Shown here piece by piece: positions 18,301 to 24,889 of a DNA stretch of 64,000 bases (the first letter of the stretch is position 1; each line of letters opens with the position of its first letter). The DNA is from Occallatibacter riparius (GTDB taxonomy: Bacteria; Acidobacteriota; Terriglobia; Terriglobales; Acidobacteriaceae), in assembly GCF_025264625.1 (NCBI RefSeq), contig NZ_CP093313.1, forward strand, positions 2,232,001 to 2,296,000. Direction: 5' to 3'. A program made the position numbers and the translations under genes. The notes beneath the pieces were generated by a model. The model had not been told where the DNA came from, did no database searches, and saw nothing but the letters and a program-made list of their open reading frames with translations.

Positions 18301-19492
18301 TCGGCTCCAGCGCATTCACGCATGCCTGCAGCCGCGCCCCAAAATCCGATCCCGGAAACTGGTCGACCTGATACACCGCGCCGATCTTCGTGCCCGTTAC
18401 CGGACCGCTCAATACGCCTCCCGTCAGCGGCAGCGCGCCCAAATTCGCCAGAGCTGCCGCTGCAGTCGAGGCACCGGTTCCGCCGTTTGCCAGCCCAACG
18501 GTTCCGGTCACGTTGGCCGCGGTACCGCTCACGTTGCCCGACACATCGCCGGTCACGCTGCCAACTACATTCCCAGTCAGATTTCCCTGTACGTTGCCCG
18601 TCACGTTCCCCGTCACGTTCCCAGTCAGTGGACCCGTGAACCGCGTCGCACTCAATGGCCCCGTTAGCGTGCCGCCGGCCAGTGGCAACGCGCCCAGATT
18701 CGCCAGCGCTGTCGCCGCGTCCACAGCGCCCGTGCCGCCATTTGCCAAGGCCACCGTTCCTGTCACATTCGCAGCCGTCCCGCTTACGTTTCCGGTCACG
18801 TTGCCGGTTACGTTCCCAGACACATTCCCGGACAGATTCCCCGTCACGTTCCCATTCAGAGGCCCTGTAAACTGCGTCGCCGTCACAGAGCCCGAGAGCG
18901 TCCCGCCCGCGAGCGGCAGCGCCCCCGCCACCGCTGTGTCGATGTAGTGCTTGTTCGCCGCCTGGTTCGGTGCCGTCGGATCACCCGCCAAATACAGCGG
19001 CCCCGTCAGCGTTCCCCCTGTCGGCGTAATCTGGCTCGACACCGCCTGCGCGATCGACTGGTCCACATACGCCTTCGACACCGCCTGCACCGCCTGCGCC
19101 GCCGGCATCACCTTCGATCGAATTTGCCCGATCGTCGTCTGCCCGGAATTCGGCACGACCCAGTACTCCGTTGAGGTCGTGCCGTCCGCAAGGTGGTACA
19201 CCGCCGTGTAGTACAACCCCGCCGGCGTCGCCCCGATGTTCGGCGTCAATGGCACCTGCACCTGCCCATTCGCGGGAATATTCACGTTGATGTGTCCCGC
19301 GGCAATCGCCTGTCCTGCCGCGGTCGTAAAGGCCGGCCAGCTCACTTGGAGTGTCCCCGAGACAGGCGAGCCATTGGCCGCGTACACGGTGCCGGTGACC
19401 GTCGTGGTCTGCACAGACTGCGCGCGCCCCAACGGCGCGGCTAGAACAAAGGCCAGTGCGGCCATGATCGTAAAAGAGCGAAGGGCTTGCAT
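12305..19492 (-). CDS. Giant exported fibre-like protein with beta-helix and repeat domains
   Basis: A 2395-aa protein; ATG 19492 follows AGGAG. It begins with a convincing Sec signal peptide (hydrophobic AALAFVLAAPL, cleavage near RAQS) and an Ig-like carboxypeptidase-regulatory domain (about 30-125). Fibre-type repeats follow: three modules with GALPLAGGTLTGPL and arrays of GNVTGN (about 207-335 and 1055-1077). A first parallel beta-helix spans roughly 380-1000. An alanine-rich coiled segment (about 1086-1418) has ~80-residue repeats around ALNGQGNDATAR. A second beta-helix starts with NFGAKCDGSTDDSNAIQ near 1450, as in pectate-lyase-3 domains. The C-terminus is beta-rich. The domains suggest receptor or polysaccharide binding. 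A signal peptide is unusual for a phage fibre, so it may be host-exported; terminase follows 54 bases downstream. Confidence 0.8.
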   Translation of the reverse strand: MQALRSFTIMAALAFVLAAPLGRAQSVQTTTVTGTVYAANGSPVSGTLQVSWPAFTTAAGQAIAAGHINVNIPANGQVQVPLTPNIGATPAGLYYTAVYHLADGTTSTEYWVVPNSGQTTIGQIRSKVMPAAQAVQAVSKAYVDQSIAQAVSSQITPTGGTLTGPLYLAGDPTAPNQAANKHYIDTAVAGALPLAGGTLSGSVTATQFTGPLNGNVTGNLSGNVSGNVTGNVTGNVSGTAANVTGTVALANGGTGAVDAATALANLGALPLAGGTLTGPLSATRFTGPLTGNVTGNVTGNVQGNLTGNVVGSVTGDVSGNVSGTAANVTGTVGLANGGTGASTAAAALANLGALPLTGGVLSGPVTGTKIGAVYQVDQFPGSDFGARLQACVNALEPNYGGTCDARNFGVSLNMSSNLTLSTANVTINLPCSTIATAASIVVPAGTRNVTLHGCASRGTSAASGAQGGTVFLYSGSTALLQVGDPTFGADTKGFRMDNAALNTTVAQSSAAKAIAIYRAQEVSLASLYLLGNANQTAITIDGTGNYAGGTLEDLQITGFQTGISGIGHTVNNPATTDWMNATTLIRMHIDCPTQNGNPVAGTVGINLNAGDGNTITGGDVEGCATALHLGPSAVNNTILGLRNENSTTQIQADPGSSYNNWITGGTMFTGKLVDQGTRNSFLDTFHRSFNVLNGDWWGSQQDATVTNHFRLGIGTGTERGHLNRYQTDYGYRWTTGLSDAASGVQYYQVLDELNNVNRLSIGQYNNGQSSTNNQTVINAAGTGAVILNGSSNAGTGGVVFGSGGATSNTVATIDKAGNAHFTGTMLIDQTAQSTGTLSVRNNADAEVDYYLWPGATASQKGSFTYKDYNGASQWYLLKDQYNNWALNSAVGGLDSFKAYQSTNSGDTYINASNATGHIRLNYETGAGAETDIYSGSSTALAAAFLGPTAIKLPGLASSSGKNCLQIDNSGYITNTTTPCGTGSGMVGSGTTGQIAYYTANGTALSGTTTVPLTAGGTGAATAAGALANLGALPLAGGTLTGPVTATQFNGPVVGTVTGNVTGDLTGNVTGNVTLTTGVTFADNSVQTTSQQGALTGSANDSTARTAAATAQMAAAQAETDAQTAIANAAAAQSAATKAETDAQAGITNAATAQAAADTALNGQGNDATARGAAANAQTAATQAETDAQAAIANAAAAQSATTKAETDAQAGITNADAAQTAAAQAERDAQTGIANAATAQAAANSALNGQGNDATARGAAANAQAAATQAETDAQTGITNAAAAQSAAGAAQAAGAQAETDAQTGITNAAAAQAAADTALNGQGNDATARTAAASAQSAATQAEADAQTGIANAATALAAANSVQSLASEAQTAASAAQSSASQAVTDAQTALTAANSVQDIASAAQAAAQAALNTTSASSSGAGINNVVSFPGTLAAATAVGAIYDKGGQVYDVRNFGAKCDGSTDDSNAIQATIAAAGTGTVLIPAQTCVASITANVPGQSIEIVKGGMLKMPPTLPARSGDHAYVIYITADRVTVFGQGTVDGKVSPGTRRPDGSWVMSPQETNCKASFDCASIRVSGASYTTIRDVSIQNAWAYNIRANDTPYLTIDHTFSTGAGFHNMRIHMTHAPTDGTDSLPGLRITNNVADTTTNPCPNKDSYQVSEYFDSVTQSHYYYDGAVISGNTSILKPFAGNTVTCPTGVASAGVTQDLGDRMELSYLRNSTVSNNTTKNGRFAISTNALVGTTLSGNTGSGISETCFEEVGNIGTVWSGNSCSDGLGRVLGGGLWLVEGTGSRDVVINGLVGQNMTGTGWDGNQNWGAGINLTAATNVTISGVKLESASTTNFGANACVNFGWSSGIRVTDVQCNGRIGTASNYGVQLYNTQNVSVSNITVKNLYSGTGAVSPAVLIRADNFGPGGQPFGAGTLATGGNLANNTVYYARVAAVCPAATTISMEGSAVSAAGTDSKAVINWVWAPVACATGYQLWVSSASGGENTYFTASRNWFQQIAASGTSGTMPTAPTPTTMGNISLSGAHTSGVTGLYGAVYSCPGCGSSMTGTKTITATSNMDDLTTTRWCDYKDFTNSVEECWGSGSPQGSVTAGVGSVYHQLDGAAQQWSKASGTGALGWAFPANFGAIPNCELVGTDANSNPICSTGPVLPNIPITVAASGIPVILVPSGTVATNGVVTFGTALPLKYAYAWLRLPAGAVAGGLAGVYYATCSSTTTCQVYTEFVNPSTTSFVPYIPGTLVAATGSNSPYTQTIGSAIPLVNTVLAGGTMGPNGILRKTVYMIFPSNSDTKILRVGLNGGLQDTVQQTTGALNARYQLEIHNAGDQTHQTVYPNVSSFGSTGTGAALGTLDMSVNQSAIASCQLDTATDYCAVVQNLDEVIYRP

Positions 19493-19548
19493 AATCGGGA
19501 CTCCTGCGTCGAAAACGAGATCGAAAAACTTGGGTCAAAAGTCGTTGC

Positions 19549-19584
19549 AAAAAAAAGGGGCTGCCGATCGCAATCGACAGCCCC
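19549..19584 (-). terminator. Intrinsic terminator upstream of the fibre gene
   Basis: A strong stem (ggggctg-cgat / atcg-cagcccc on the plus strand) with a short loop is followed leftward by eight T residues. It would end a transcript arriving from the 142-aa protein gene, so the fibre gene should have its own promoter in 19493-19548. Confidence 0.85.
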
Positions 19585-19629
19585 GTGGGCATTCGGATTT
19601 CAAAGGGCCTCGGCGCTTACCGAACCATC

Positions 19630-19952
19630 GGTGCCTCACCCCACGCCCATGCCTAAAGCGTGAGGGTGAAGCGCCGCCGCTGCCTCCCCCTGCGGCGAAC
19701 CAACCGAAAGCCGCTCAGGGAGAGGCTCCCCAAAACTCAATGTGTCTGCTTGTGCGCTGCGCTTGACGCTGCCTCCGAAGTGCGCGCAGCGGCGCCATCG
19801 GAGTTCAAACGGTGCGGGGCTTGCCCGAACCCCGGTGCCCCACCCCCACGGAAAGGAGGTCGAAACGTGAGGATGAGGCACCACCGCCGCCTCTCCCCGC
19901 GGCCGCCGCCAAGCGCCGCGAAAGGGAGAGGCTCTCCGCTAACTCAATGTGT
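19630..19952. repeat. Two ~118-base direct repeats
   Basis: Copies at 19630-19746 and 19834-19952 share the order GGTGCC..CCACCCC, CGTGAGG.TGA, CCGCCGC.GCCTC.CCC, GGGAGAGGCT and AACTCAATGTGT, with many substitutions between. Within each copy GGTGCC..CACC can pair with the GTGAGG.TGA.GC segment. No gene was recognised in 19585-20151. Confidence 0.65.
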
Positions 19953-19966
19953 TCACATAGGCTTCG

Positions 19967-20040
19967 TATCAGGGGCTGCCTTCAGGCAGCCGGCAACACT
20001 CAGGTATGTACGGAGCCTGGGCTTCAGCCCCCGAAGGATG
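19967..20040. repeat. Paired-hairpin intergenic repeat, copy 1
   Basis: A hairpin ggctgccttcaggcagcc is followed after a spacer by a second, gggcttcagcccc. The same architecture (first hairpin with CTTCAG or CTTTAG loop, second GGGCTTTAGCCCC) recurs at 22131 and 35947. Confidence 0.7.
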
Positions 20041-20151
20041 CCTCACAGACCGCGAACATTCTCTGCCCGAATCGCAGTTTGACGGGGCCCGGCTTGAGGC
20101 GCAGAGTAAGCGCGGCTTTGCAGGTTGCGATAAGCAGCGGACAACATCCGC

Positions 20152-20580
20152 TCACGGCTTCGCCTCCGCCCCGGACCCTGCCGGCGGGCCCACCATCTCA
20201 TACTCGGCCTCTTTGATCTCATCCGACTCCGCTTTCGGCTGCTCTGAGCCATCCGTCAGCGCTCCTCGAACCGGCGGACCCATCAACTGCGGCGCCCTGT
20301 CGAGCTCCTCAAAGGGCGGTTCCTTGCTCCATTTCTCCGCCATGCTGATGCGCGCCATGGGTGCGGCATTTTCGTTGTAGTTCGCCCGCTCGGCCAGGCT
20401 CAAAAGCAGGTCGGCAGCCTCAACGCTGCCGTTCTTGATCATCTCTTCAGAGAGCTTTGCGGCCATCTCCCCGGCTTTTTCCTGGAGTTCGTTGTCTGCG
20501 GCCTTGCATAGCAGCTCAGGCCCCTTGTTGCGGCGATGTTGCTCAATTTGGCGATTGTGTTTCCTGTTCGTCCGGCTCAT
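20152..20580 (-). CDS. 142-aa protein of unknown function upstream of the fibre gene
   Basis: ATG at 20580 begins MSRTNRKHNRQIEQHRRNKG. A GGGAG lies 12 bases upstream. The open frame continues to 21069 but crosses an intrinsic terminator and repeats, so the longer reading is rejected. The N-terminus is strongly basic (Arg/Lys/His), the middle is helical (LQEKAGEMAAKLSEEMIKNG, then EAADLLLSLAERANY), and the C-terminus is acidic and low complexity. A small basic-helical protein ahead of terminase could be a small-terminase equivalent, but no helix-turn-helix is evident and the fibre gene intervenes. Function unknown. Confidence 0.55.
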   Translation of the reverse strand: MSRTNRKHNRQIEQHRRNKGPELLCKAADNELQEKAGEMAAKLSEEMIKNGSVEAADLLLSLAERANYNENAAPMARISMAEKWSKEPPFEELDRAPQLMGPPVRGALTDGSEQPKAESDEIKEAEYEMVGPPAGSGAEAKP

Positions 20581-20631
20581 ATGCGCGTAAATCTCCCTTT
20601 CCGGACTGCTCCCGCAGCGGATGATTGCAGA

Positions 20632-20660
20632 CAATAAAAAACCGGCCATCAAGGCCGGCT
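20632..20660 (-). terminator. Intrinsic terminator upstream of the 142-aa protein gene
   Basis: Stem ccggcc (20642-20647) / ggccgg (20653-20658) with a 5-base loop, followed leftward by TTTTTTATT. No gene was recognised just upstream on the minus strand, so it ends either a small RNA or an attenuated leader. Confidence 0.8.
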
Positions 20661-20800
20661 CATGTGCTCGGATTATCTGCGGCTCAAAGCCGCGAAGAAG
20701 ACCTGCGGAAGCGTGTCCGAATGAATGGTCGACGGGGATCGTCCCCATCTGGCCCGGGCGCATTTCCCTATCTATTTTTAAGACTAGCAGATTGAAACAG
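20632..20800 (-). ncRNA. Candidate structured RNA or attenuator leader
   Basis: Upstream of the terminator the minus strand has two further hairpins: gcggct / agccgc (about 20679-20693) and ggggacgatcccc (about 20738-20750). Short segments TCGGA and TCCGA flank the first and could close an outer stem. A weak promoter (TTGCCG, 18-base gap, TAGTCT; 20781-20810) would start transcription near 20775. It could be a ~140-nt small RNA or a leader controlling the 142-aa gene. No known RNA class was recognised. Confidence 0.4.
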
Positions 20801-20813
20801 TAATCGGCAATTA

Positions 20814-20893
20814 TTTTTCCACATTTTTCACTGATTGTTTCCATCAGCTTAGGCCGTTTTTCCACAGGAGGGGGGCTTGACAAGATTTCCACA
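20814..20893. promoter_or_regulatory. Cluster of three DnaA-box-like sites
   Basis: TTTTCCACA (ending 20823), TTTTCCACA (ending 20866) and ATTTCCACA (ending 20893) lie in the same orientation within 80 bases. The first two fit the relaxed DnaA consensus TTWTNCACA. The first lies in an AT-rich patch (about 20765-20835). Binding is inferred only. Confidence 0.4.
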
Positions 20894-20976
20894 GGTGCCC
20901 CAAAGACGGTGCAATCTTCTCGGGCACGCTGGGCACCGTCTCGCCCAAAAACGCCGTACCTGCCCCCGTCCTGGTG

Positions 20977-21092
20977 GCTGACTTGCTGACTTGCTCGTCG
21001 CATAGCGACGCTGACTTGCTGGTCTGAAAACACCGCAACTCCTTCGATCTGCTTGCTGCCTGATCTCAAACCCCTACCCCCTACCCACTGTC
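20977..21092. repeat. Octamer/heptamer repeats upstream of iaaA
   Basis: GCTGACTT occurs at 20977, 20985 and 21010, with related 8-base steps between and an internal inverted repeat cgtcgcatagcgacg. A second short run, CCCCTAC twice, lies at 21068-21082. Together with the flanking DnaA-box-like sites, terminator and candidate RNA this accounts for the gene-free stretch 20581-21113. Confidence 0.6.
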
Positions 21093-21113
21093 TTTCCGTT
21101 ATCCTTAACCGTT

Positions 21114-22085
21114 ATGCCGAACGAAAAGCGATCCCCAGTGCTGCTCGTCCACGGCGGCGCCTGGGCCATTCCGGACGCCGATGCGGCCGCCCACCAGGCC
21201 GGCGTCCGCCGCGCCCTTGAAGAGGGATGGAAGGTTCTCCAGGGCGGCGGCCCCGCCATGGAAGCCGTCGTCGCCGCCGTCACCGTCCTTGAAGACGACC
21301 CCACCTTCGACGCCGGCCGGGGCAGCTTTCTCACCTCCGACGGCGGCGTGCAGCTCGACGCTCTCCTCATGGATGGCGGCCGCATGAAAGCCGGCGGAGT
21401 CGCCTGCGTCGAGCGCCTCCGCAACCCCATCCAGGCCGCCCGCCTAGTCCTTGAAGAGAGCCCTCACGTCTACTTCGTCGGCTCCGGCGCCGAAGCATTC
21501 GCCCAGCAGCACGGCATGGAACTCATTGACAACGCGGAGCTTGTCCTCGACCGTGAACGCGAGCGCCTCCGCGGGGCCCAGCAGCGCGCCGCTGCGGGCC
21601 TGGCCGACGAAACCTTCTCCGGCCACGCCGACGACAAGAGCCCGGAGACCGCCGTGGTACCCCCTCTCGACAGTCATGACACGGTCGGCGCCGTCGCCCT
21701 CGATGTAACCGGAAACCTCGCCGCCGGCACCTCCACCGGCGGAACCCTCAACAAAGCGCCAGGCCGCGTAGGCGACTCCTCCCTCATCGGCTGCGGCTGC
21801 TATGCCGACAATATGTCGGCCGCCGTCTCCCTCACCGGCTGGGGCGAACCCATCATGAAGTTGGTCCTTGGCAAGTGGGCCACCGACCGCGTCGCCGCCG
21901 GCGAAGCCCCCGAACTCGCCGCCCGTGAAGCAATCTCCTACCTCTTTCGCAGGCTTGGCGGCCATGGCGGCATCATCCTCCTCGGACCCGACGGCCGCTT
22001 CGGCTTCGCCCACAACACCCCCGCCATGGCCTGGGGCCTCGCCACCCCCGCCGGCATCGAAACCGGCCTCCAATGCACCTCGTAG
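21114..22085 (+). CDS. iaaA: Isoaspartyl peptidase / L-asparaginase (Ntn hydrolase)
   Basis: A 323-aa plant-type asparaginase that removes beta-aspartyl residues from dipeptides and hydrolyses asparagine. The precursor self-cleaves before a threonine; here Thr190 in DSHDTVGAVALD is the new N-terminus and nucleophile. The alpha part has the typical HGGAWAIPDADAAAH start and DAGRGSFLTSDGGVQLDALL. The beta part has GTSTGGTLNKAPGRVGDSSL, which forms the substrate pocket. Length is normal and no signal peptide is seen, so it is probably cytoplasmic. It appears to be a stand-alone gene. Confidence 0.9.
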   Translation: MPNEKRSPVLLVHGGAWAIPDADAAAHQAGVRRALEEGWKVLQGGGPAMEAVVAAVTVLEDDPTFDAGRGSFLTSDGGVQLDALLMDGGRMKAGGVACVERLRNPIQAARLVLEESPHVYFVGSGAEAFAQQHGMELIDNAELVLDRERERLRGAQQRAAAGLADETFSGHADDKSPETAVVPPLDSHDTVGAVALDVTGNLAAGTSTGGTLNKAPGRVGDSSLIGCGCYADNMSAAVSLTGWGEPIMKLVLGKWATDRVAAGEAPELAAREAISYLFRRLGGHGGIILLGPDGRFGFAHNTPAMAWGLATPAGIETGLQCTS

Positions 22086-22130
22086 CGCCGGTCTCCCGGC
22101 TTGCGGGAAAGGTTTTTGGGGAACGGGTTT

Positions 22131-22260
22131 GTATCAGGGCATGACTTCAGTCATGCCGCAAGGCTCTGGTTGGTCTTGGGCTTTAGCCCCCGCCAATGAG
22201 GGCTGGCCGAGATGGCCGGGTGCCCCATCCTTCGTGCGGTAGTATCGCGCGAAGGGTGGG
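22131..22260. repeat. Paired-hairpin intergenic repeat, copy 2, plus a second hairpin
   Basis: Hairpin catgacttcagtcatg and then gggctttagcccc (22131-22200) match copy 1 at 19967. A further hairpin follows, in which ccatccttcg pairs with cgaagggtggg around a short loop. The stretch 22086-22365 holds no gene apart from these repeats. Confidence 0.7.
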
Positions 22261-22365
22261 AGACCACAAAAGCCCGCCCCTCTCCACAGAGTTGTCTCCC
22301 GAGCGCCGAGATTCACTGACTATCGAGACTGACGACTCAAACCGGCGCAGATATACGATAGCCAC

Positions 22366-22872
22366 ATGGAAAAGATGCAGCCCGAACAGCTCCTCGCGCG
22401 GCTCATCCACGGCAGCCCTGATCCGGCCCCGCCGCGCCGCTCAGAATCGGAGCTCGCAAAGGTTCAGCATTGGACCGCCCCCATCCTCCTCGAACGCTGC
22501 GCGTATCTCCGCAAGATGGCCCGCGCCGGCGAAGGCTGGGCCTCCGACACCATCCGCGACTATCCCGGCCACCAGGCGACGCTAGTCGTCCGCCTTCGCA
22601 ACAGCTCCGCTGAGATGCTCGACGGCGTCGCGCAAATGATCCACGTCCTCGAAGGCCGCGCCACCATCGTCACCGGCGGCCTCATCGAAAGGCCCCGCAA
22701 AACCGCTCCCGGCCAAACCACCGGCACCGCCATCCTGGGCGGATCCACCCAGGAACTCCGTCCCGGCGACGTCATCCACATAGCCGGCGGCATCCCCGTC
22801 CAGTTCCACGTTCCCAACGAGAAACCCTTCAGCTGCCTTATCTTACAAATCAAGGAAGAGCCGACCACCTGA
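22366..22872 (+). CDS. Cupin-domain protein
   Basis: A 168-aa protein with a C-terminal beta-barrel of the cupin type. The recognisable part is residues 65-165: HQATLVVRLRNSSAEMLD, then MIHVLEGRATIVTGGLIE, then LRPGDVIHIAGGIPVQFHVP. The usual metal-binding first motif G(X)5HXH is not well preserved, with only one His-type ligand visible in VIHVLEG-like positions, so metal binding is uncertain. The N-terminal ~60 residues are helical and may mediate dimerisation. It lies alone between a repeat and a convergent gene. No substrate can be inferred. Confidence 0.7.
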   Translation: MEKMQPEQLLARLIHGSPDPAPPRRSESELAKVQHWTAPILLERCAYLRKMARAGEGWASDTIRDYPGHQATLVVRLRNSSAEMLDGVAQMIHVLEGRATIVTGGLIERPRKTAPGQTTGTAILGGSTQELRPGDVIHIAGGIPVQFHVPNEKPFSCLILQIKEEPTT

Positions 22873-22892
22873 TTACCTGACGACCTCACCAC

Positions 22893-24350
22893 CTAAACTT
22901 CTCTCAGCGTCTCCAAACCCACCGCCGCCAGATACGACCCCAGCAACCGCCGCGACCACCATGCCCCATTCACCTTCCTCTCCGCGGCCGTCGTATACGA
23001 GTACTGATAGAACTGTGCCCGCACATACGCCGGCGGCGCATCCGGAAATGGATTCCTACGTAACAGCCTGAGAATCGTCGCATCGTTCGTCAGCAGCCGC
23101 TTGATGAACCGGAAGAACCACAGTTTGTGCCCGTAAACGTGTATGCCATGCGACGTAACCGCCACGCCAAACGGCAGGAACCAAACCATCCAGTCCAATC
23201 GCAGATGATACGGCGCAACCTGCGGCGGCGTGCGCCGCACATCGCCCGGCTTGCCCTTGAACTCGTACTCCTTCCACTCCGTCGCCGCCGTCAGCACCGC
23301 ATCGGCCGTGCCTTCAATCACCACCTCATAGCGCTCTTTCGACACATTGCCGAACGCCCCATATGCGCCCACCAGGTGGAACCGGTTGTAGCTGTAGTTC
23401 ATCATCTGGTCTTTCGAGATCAGGTTGAGCGTCGGCTGAATCGACATCGCCGTCGTCGCCAGTGCCAACGCCCACAGCACCACGTCCCATGCCAACGGTC
23501 TCGCCCCGAAGCCAGAGCCCGCATAGCGCAGCAGATGCCCATCAAACGCCGAGAAGCCCAGCACCACCGTGAGCCAGTTCAGCCATGAATAGTTACCACT
23601 GATGATCAGGATCAGCTGCTGCGAAACCAAAATCACTCCGGCGATAAACGCTACCGGCTGCGGCGCAAAAAGGAAGAACGGCGCAACCACCTGCACGAAG
23701 TGGCTGTAGCCCGCCGAGAAGCGATGAACCGGCTTTGGAATCCAGTGGAAATACCAACTCAACGCGTTGGGCAGCGGCTGCGTCTCATAGTGGTAGTACA
23801 TGCAGGTCAGGTCGCGCCAGCACTGGTCATGCCGCAGCTTGATCAGCCCGGCCCCCATCTCCGTGCGGAACAGCATCCACCGCAGAATCAGGATCGGAAT
23901 CACCGAAGGCCGCACATGCGCCGGCCCAAGAAAAGCAGTGAAGAAGCCCGCCTCCAGCAGCATCGACTCCCACCCAAACCCAAAGAACGTCTGCCCGACG
24001 TTCACAATCGATAAGTACAGCGCATAGAGCACCAGCCACGCGCTCACTGAAACCCAGATCGGCCCCGCGTCGGTAATCCCCGCCAGCGCCAGCACGGAGA
24101 GGACAACCCCGCTCCACGCCACCGCATCCGCCAGCCCATCCGAGTAGCGCCAGTGAAACAAGCTCGGAGCCTCGCGGAACGAAACACGCCGCAGGAATTC
24201 CGGCACCGGCAGCAGCCCGCGCTCCCCCAGCAGCGGCTTGAACTGGTTCAGCACCGTGAGGAACGCGACCAGGTAAATTGCCGCCATACCGCGCTGCACA
24301 AGCAGCCGCGCGAGCGTTAGATCGCCGAAGTAATTCGTGAGCAAGTGCAT
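22893..24350 (-). CDS. Lipase maturation factor family membrane protein
   Basis: A 485-aa multi-pass membrane protein. ATG 24350 follows GAGGGGG; a longer reading has a non-coding, repeat-rich start. The family pattern is clear: an N-terminal membrane helix (AAIYLVAFLTVLNQFKPLLG), the signature GWESMLLEAGFFTAFLGP near residue 140, LRWMLFRTEMGAGLIKLR, and DLTCMYYHYETQPLPNALSW. Several further helices precede a soluble C-terminal domain with YRLRLDWMVWFL-type segments. Eukaryotic LMF1 helps lipases fold in the ER; bacterial relatives are uncharacterised and probably act in the cell envelope. It ends 20 bases from the cupin gene on the opposite strand. Confidence 0.85.
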   Translation of the reverse strand: MHLLTNYFGDLTLARLLVQRGMAAIYLVAFLTVLNQFKPLLGERGLLPVPEFLRRVSFREAPSLFHWRYSDGLADAVAWSGVVLSVLALAGITDAGPIWVSVSAWLVLYALYLSIVNVGQTFFGFGWESMLLEAGFFTAFLGPAHVRPSVIPILILRWMLFRTEMGAGLIKLRHDQCWRDLTCMYYHYETQPLPNALSWYFHWIPKPVHRFSAGYSHFVQVVAPFFLFAPQPVAFIAGVILVSQQLILIISGNYSWLNWLTVVLGFSAFDGHLLRYAGSGFGARPLAWDVVLWALALATTAMSIQPTLNLISKDQMMNYSYNRFHLVGAYGAFGNVSKERYEVVIEGTADAVLTAATEWKEYEFKGKPGDVRRTPPQVAPYHLRLDWMVWFLPFGVAVTSHGIHVYGHKLWFFRFIKRLLTNDATILRLLRRNPFPDAPPAYVRAQFYQYSYTTAAERKVNGAWWSRRLLGSYLAAVGLETLREV

Positions 24351-24500
24351 ATGCCCCCTCGGCCGCTTTCCAGTCGCTTGCTTGGATGATGGTTCGGGGA
24401 CTGGCGTCCCGTTTCGGGCAGCCGTAAAGCGCCTGTGATTGGAGTCACGGCCCCCACCGCGCACGGCTCCTTAGTCTGGTAGCGAGGAGATTCCGGCTTT

Positions 24501-24752
24501 ATGGCTTACGTCATTACAGATGTGTGCAAGAAAGACTTTGTCTGCGTGGAGCAGTGTGCCACCGCGGCGATCGCCCCCATGCAGGGCGACCCAAAGGCGG
24601 GAACCGTGTCGCAGGTCTACATCAATCCCGACGAGTGCATCGACTGCGGCAACTGCGCCGCCGTCTGCGAACCGGGCGCCATCTTCGCCGAGTCCGAGCT
24701 GCCCGCCGACAAGGCTCACTTCGCCGAAAAGAACCGCGCCTACTTCAACTAA
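24501..24752 (+). CDS. Small ferredoxin (4Fe-4S type)
   Basis: An 83-aa electron carrier with two cluster-binding sets of cysteines. The C-terminal set is a standard CIDCGNCAAVCEP (residues ~52-64). The N-terminal set is DVCKKDFVCVEQCATAA (Cys at 9, 15 and 19), spaced as in seven-iron ferredoxins where one site may hold a 3Fe-4S cluster. ATG 24501 follows GAGGAG at a slightly long distance. It is likely cytoplasmic and its partners are not evident from neighbours. A hairpin just after the gene fits a terminator. Confidence 0.85.
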   Translation: MAYVITDVCKKDFVCVEQCATAAIAPMQGDPKAGTVSQVYINPDECIDCGNCAAVCEPGAIFAESELPADKAHFAEKNRAYFN

Positions 24753-24779
24753 TCGCAAAACCGTTACTGGCTTCTCAGC

Positions 24780-24805
24780 AAGGCTCTCGCGTCAGCGGGA
24801 GCCTT
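24780..24805 (+). terminator. Possible terminator after the ferredoxin gene
   Basis: Stem aaggctc / gagcctt with inner cgc / gcg pairs and a GTCA loop, followed by only a short T run (TTT). The stem is clear; termination is less certain. Confidence 0.5.
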
Positions 24806-24889
24806 TGCCATTCATCCACAGCCAACCCCGCTGCCACCGCTACCTGCGCTCCAGCAGCTATCTGCGCTCGAGCAGCATAGACTTGAACC

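Noticed and set aside
17315..18667. A rightward 450-codon open frame
   Set aside because: It is antisense to the fibre gene and Arg/Val-rich with no ribosome site or recognisable domain.
18490..18870. GNVTGN coding repeats as a possible CRISPR array
   Set aside because: The repeats are in-frame coding modules without unique spacers of constant length, and no cas gene is present.
20581..21069. N-terminal extension of the 142-aa protein gene to 305 codons
   Set aside because: The extension crosses an intrinsic terminator, DnaA-box-like sites and short tandem repeats, and has no ribosome site at its start.
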